Shown here: piece after piece, positions 61,543-64,000 of the stretch
How positions within the stretch are numbered: position 1 is the first letter of the stretch
Layout: the number at the start of each line of letters is the position of its first letter
DNA from: Pseudomonas sp. ABC1
Lineage (GTDB): Bacteria; Pseudomonadota; Gammaproteobacteria; Pseudomonadales; Pseudomonadaceae
Assembly: GCF_013395055.1 (NCBI RefSeq)
Contig: NZ_CP058349.1
Span: forward strand, 310,001 to 374,000
Length of the DNA: 64,000 nt
Reading direction: 5' to 3'
The notes under the pieces: model-generated
Told to the model about the DNA's origin: nothing
The model's input: only the letters and a program-made list of their open reading frames with translations
Database searches by the model: none
Made by a program: the position numbers and the translations under genes

Positions 61543-63111
61543 ATGCGTAACAACCAACCTGTCACACAGCGCGAATACTCGTTCCCGGATCAGCAACGCT
61601 TGATCTCGACCACCAACCTCAAGGGGCAGATCACCTACTGCAACGACATCTTCGCCGAAGTCAGCGGCTTCACACGGGCGGAACTGATCAATGCGCCGCA
61701 CAACCTGATTCGCCACCCGGACGTGCCTGCGGCGGTCTTCGCCCATATGTGGCAGACCCTGCAACAGGGCAAGCCCTGGATGGGCATCGTCAAGAACCGC
61801 CGCAAGAATGGCGATCACTACTGGGTCAACGCCTATGTCACGCCCATTCTCGACAACAGGCGCGAGATCATCGGCTATGAATCGGTGCGTACGAAACCGA
61901 CCGAAGAACAGGTACGGCGCGCCCGGAATCTCTACGACCGGTTGAATGCCGGCAAGACTGGCGTCCCGCGCCGGGACCGCTGGCTGCCGTTCATACTCAA
62001 TTGGCTACCCTTCATCCTGATCAGCCAGATCGGCTTCATGGTCGGTATCTGGCTGGACCATTACTGGGGCTTCATCTTCGCCGCCCTGCTGTCGGTCCCC
62101 CTGGGTCTGGCCGGCATGCGCTGGCAGCAGCGCGGCATGCAACGCCTGCTGCAACTGGCCCGGCAGGCGACCTGCGATCCGCTGATCGCACAGATGTACA
62201 CCGACAGCAGGGGTTCCGAGGCACAACTGGAACTGGCCATGCTCAGCCAGCAGGCACATTTGAAGACGTGTCTGACACGCTTGCAGGACAGCGCCGTGCA
62301 ACTGCAGAAACAGGCCAGCGAGGCTGACCGGCTGGCACAGGAGTGTTCGTCCGGGCTGTCGCGCCAGAGCCAGGAAACCGAACAGGTCGCAGCCGCCATC
62401 AACCAGATGACCGCGACTACCCAGGAAGTCGCCAGCAACGTCGCCCAGGCCGCCAGTGCCACACGCCAGGCCAGCGACCTGACCCGCGAAGGCCGCGACG
62501 TCACCGCCAAGACGCGCCGCACCATCGAGAGCCTGGCCGACTCGGTGGCCAAGACCGGCAATGCCGTGGAACAACTGGCCAGTGGCAGCGAGCAGATCGG
62601 CAGCATGGTCGACGTGATCAAGAGCATCGCCGAACAGACCAACCTGCTGGCACTCAACGCCGCCATCGAAGCCGCCCGCGCCGGCGAGAGCGGGCGCGGC
62701 TTCTCGGTGGTCGCCGACGAAGTGCGTCACCTGGCGCAACGTACCGCCGACGCCACCGGGCAGATCCACACATTGATCGAGCAACTGCAACAGCAGGCGC
62801 GGCATGCGGTGGACACCACGCGCCTGGGCCATGTGGAGGCGGACCAGGGCGTGGAACATATCGTCCAGGCCGACCAGGCACTGAACGCGATCAACCAGGC
62901 CATGGAGCAGGTCATCGACATGACGACCCAGATCGCCTCGGCCACCGAGCAGCAAAGCAGCGTCAGCGAAGAAATCAGCCAGAACGTCGCCACCATCGCG
63001 CAACTGGCCGGGGAAACCACCGTGGGCGCGCAGAAATCAGCGCTGCTCAGCGAAGAGCTGACCTCGACGGCGCAAAGCCAGTACTCGTTGGTCGAGCGCT
63101 TCAACCGCTGA
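61543..63111 (+). CDS. Aer-like PAS-domain energy-taxis receptor
   Basis: 522 residues. N-terminal PAS domain (about 20-118: LISTTNLKGQITYCNDIFAEVSGFTRAELINAPHNLIRHPDVP, WMGIVKNRRKNGDHYWVNAYVTPI in pieces) as in the FAD-binding PAS of Aer. A double membrane-helix hairpin follows (about 148-192) without a periplasmic domain, then the signalling domain with AEQTNLLALNAAIEAARAGES and FSVVADEVRHLAQR. Aer senses cellular redox state and drives aerotaxis. The same acnA-aer order occurs in P. aeruginosa as I recall. The start ATG at 61543 has no strong ribosome site. Confidence 0.92.
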   Translation: MRNNQPVTQREYSFPDQQRLISTTNLKGQITYCNDIFAEVSGFTRAELINAPHNLIRHPDVPAAVFAHMWQTLQQGKPWMGIVKNRRKNGDHYWVNAYVTPILDNRREIIGYESVRTKPTEEQVRRARNLYDRLNAGKTGVPRRDRWLPFILNWLPFILISQIGFMVGIWLDHYWGFIFAALLSVPLGLAGMRWQQRGMQRLLQLARQATCDPLIAQMYTDSRGSEAQLELAMLSQQAHLKTCLTRLQDSAVQLQKQASEADRLAQECSSGLSRQSQETEQVAAAINQMTATTQEVASNVAQAASATRQASDLTREGRDVTAKTRRTIESLADSVAKTGNAVEQLASGSEQIGSMVDVIKSIAEQTNLLALNAAIEAARAGESGRGFSVVADEVRHLAQRTADATGQIHTLIEQLQQQARHAVDTTRLGHVEADQGVEHIVQADQALNAINQAMEQVIDMTTQIASATEQQSSVSEEISQNVATIAQLAGETTVGAQKSALLSEELTSTAQSQYSLVERFNR

Positions 63112-63117
63112 AAGAAA

Positions 63118-63147
63118 AAGGCCATGGGCATCGCTGCCCATGGCCTT
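63118..63147 (-). terminator. Terminator of the acetyl-CoA hydrolase gene
   Basis: AAGGCCATGGGCA / TGCCCATGGCCTT, a 13-bp perfect stem with a TCGC loop. Read on the minus strand it is followed by TTTC after the stem run CCTTTTT, a good intrinsic terminator for the minus-strand gene. It may also stop the convergent aer transcript. Confidence 0.8.
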
Positions 63148-63170
63148 CGTCGCGACTCAACTACGCAGGA

Positions 63171-64000
63171 TCACTCCTTGCGCATGGTGCCCTTCTCGGC
63201 CAGTGCCGTATGCCAGGAGAACGCCTTCTCCAGGATATGCGGGGTATGGCCGCCACGCGCCTTGGCCTCGTTGAAGTACTCGTAGGCCTGGGCCCGGAAG
63301 TCCGGGTGCATGCAGTTCTCGATGATCCGCTCCGCCGCCTGCACCGGCGCCAGCCCGCGAAGGTCGGCATAGCCCTGTTCGGTGACGATCACGTCGACAT
63401 CGTGGTTGGTATGGTCGACATGGGACACGAACGGCACGATGGACGACACCTTGCCATCCTTCGCCGTGGAGGACGTGACGAAGATGGTGATACGGGCGTT
63501 GCGGGCGAAATCGCCGGAGCCGCCGATTCCGTTCATCATGCGCGTGCCGCCAACGTGGGTGGAGTTCACGTTGCCGTAGATATCCACTTCCAGCGCGGTG
63601 TTGAAGGAAATGATGCCCAGGCGACGAATGACCTCGGGGTGGTTGGAGATTTCCTGCGGGCGGAAGACCAGCTTGTCCTTGTAGCGCGCCAGGTCCTTGC
63701 CGAGGGTTTCCACGCGCTTCTTCGACAGCGACAGCGCCGTGGCCGCGGCGAATTTCACCACGCCAGCGTCGATCAGGTCGAAGATGCCATCCTGCAGCAC
63801 TTCCGAAGCGACCACGATGTCACGGAATTCGGAGGTCTTCATGCCGTTGAGCACCGCGTTGGCCACCGAACCCACACCCGACTGCAACGGCGCCAGGCTC
63901 TCGGTGAGGCGCCCGGCCTTGACCTCGGCGCGCAGGAAATCCAGCAGGTTGTCGGCGATCTGCTGGGTTTCGGCATTGGGCTCGAACAGCGGCGACGGGA
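63171..64000 (-). CDS. Acetyl-CoA hydrolase / CoA-transferase family protein (5' end outside the window)
   Basis: The C-terminal ~276 residues are visible; the frame stays open to the right edge. Family signs: QSGVGSVANAVLNG, DIYGNVNSTHVGG, MNGIGGSGDFARNA, and the C-terminal EQGYADLRGLAPVQAAERIIENCMHPDF (in pieces). This is the Ach1/SucCoA:acetate CoA-transferase (ScpC, Cat1, AarC) group, which swaps CoA between acetate and succinate or propionate rather than truly hydrolysing it. The start and the catalytic Glu region cannot be judged from the visible part. A strong terminator follows the stop. Confidence 0.9.
   Translation of the reverse strand, partial: PSPLFEPNAETQQIADNLLDFLRAEVKAGRLTESLAPLQSGVGSVANAVLNGMKTSEFRDIVVASEVLQDGIFDLIDAGVVKFAAATALSLSKKRVETLGKDLARYKDKLVFRPQEISNHPEVIRRLGIISFNTALEVDIYGNVNSTHVGGTRMMNGIGGSGDFARNARITIFVTSSTAKDGKVSSIVPFVSHVDHTNHDVDVIVTEQGYADLRGLAPVQAAERIIENCMHPDFRAQAYEYFNEAKARGGHTPHILEKAFSWHTALAEKGTMRKE

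Overview
The window is chromosomal DNA from a high-GC gammaproteobacterium, almost certainly a Pseudomonas. The marker is a pyoverdine siderophore locus containing the extracytoplasmic sigma factor PvdS, the giant starter synthetase PvdL, PvdH, an MbtH-like protein and the thioesterase PvdG. Gene pairs I recall from P. aeruginosa support this: plpD with a MarR regulator and recQ; nudC with a crotonase and a TesB-type thioesterase; gloB-rnhA-dnaQ; valS with a three-gene ABC transporter; and acnA-aer-rlmM-tusA-like. No rRNA, tRNA, CRISPR array, prophage or intact insertion sequence was seen.

Layout: 1-8 kb holds the end of an unidentified gene, a His/Gly-rich secreted protein, a SelW-like thioredoxin-fold protein, the type Vd autotransporter phospholipase PlpD, a MarR regulator, RecQ and an unknown cysteine-rich lipoprotein. 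8-11.6 kb holds yecA/ybaN-type genes and a minus-strand run of thioesterase, crotonase and NudC. 11.8-22.4 kb holds a P-type cation ATPase, a soluble patatin, an MltF-like lytic transglycosylase, TatD, a chemoreceptor, DnaQ, RNase H, a methyltransferase and GloB.

22.5-39.7 kb is the pyoverdine block. On the minus strand, pvdL-pvdH-mbtH-pvdG assemble the acylated Glu-Tyr-Dab start of the siderophore. On the plus strand, pvdS lies 2 nt before a phosphopantetheinyl transferase gene. A candidate Fur box overlaps the pvdS promoter, and PvdS-type promoters (TAATT-N16-CGT) lie before pvdL and before mbtH. Iron starvation would therefore raise the sigma factor, the synthetase and probably the enzyme that arms its carrier domains.

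39.8-47.7 kb holds a TSUP transporter, a YigZ protein, a gene-free stretch with two DnaA boxes, valS and an ABC importer. 47.7-53.8 kb holds a LuxR-type regulator divergent from a run of genes for a PhyH dioxygenase, a RidA-like protein, an APC permease, a winged-helix protein and an SLC13-type permease; its substrate is unknown. 54-64 kb holds a Cache chemoreceptor, a ~1 kb repeat island, a TusA-like protein, RlmM, aconitase AcnA, an Aer-like receptor and part of an acetyl-CoA hydrolase/CoA-transferase.

The most unusual non-coding content is a set of dispersed palindromic elements: a 90-bp three-hairpin element (6235-6324), a 49-bp near-perfect palindrome (7905-7953), an inverted-repeat family with a conserved loop (21565, 53834 and a half copy at 39720), and the repeat island at 56041-56960 with three folded units of 94-104 bp.
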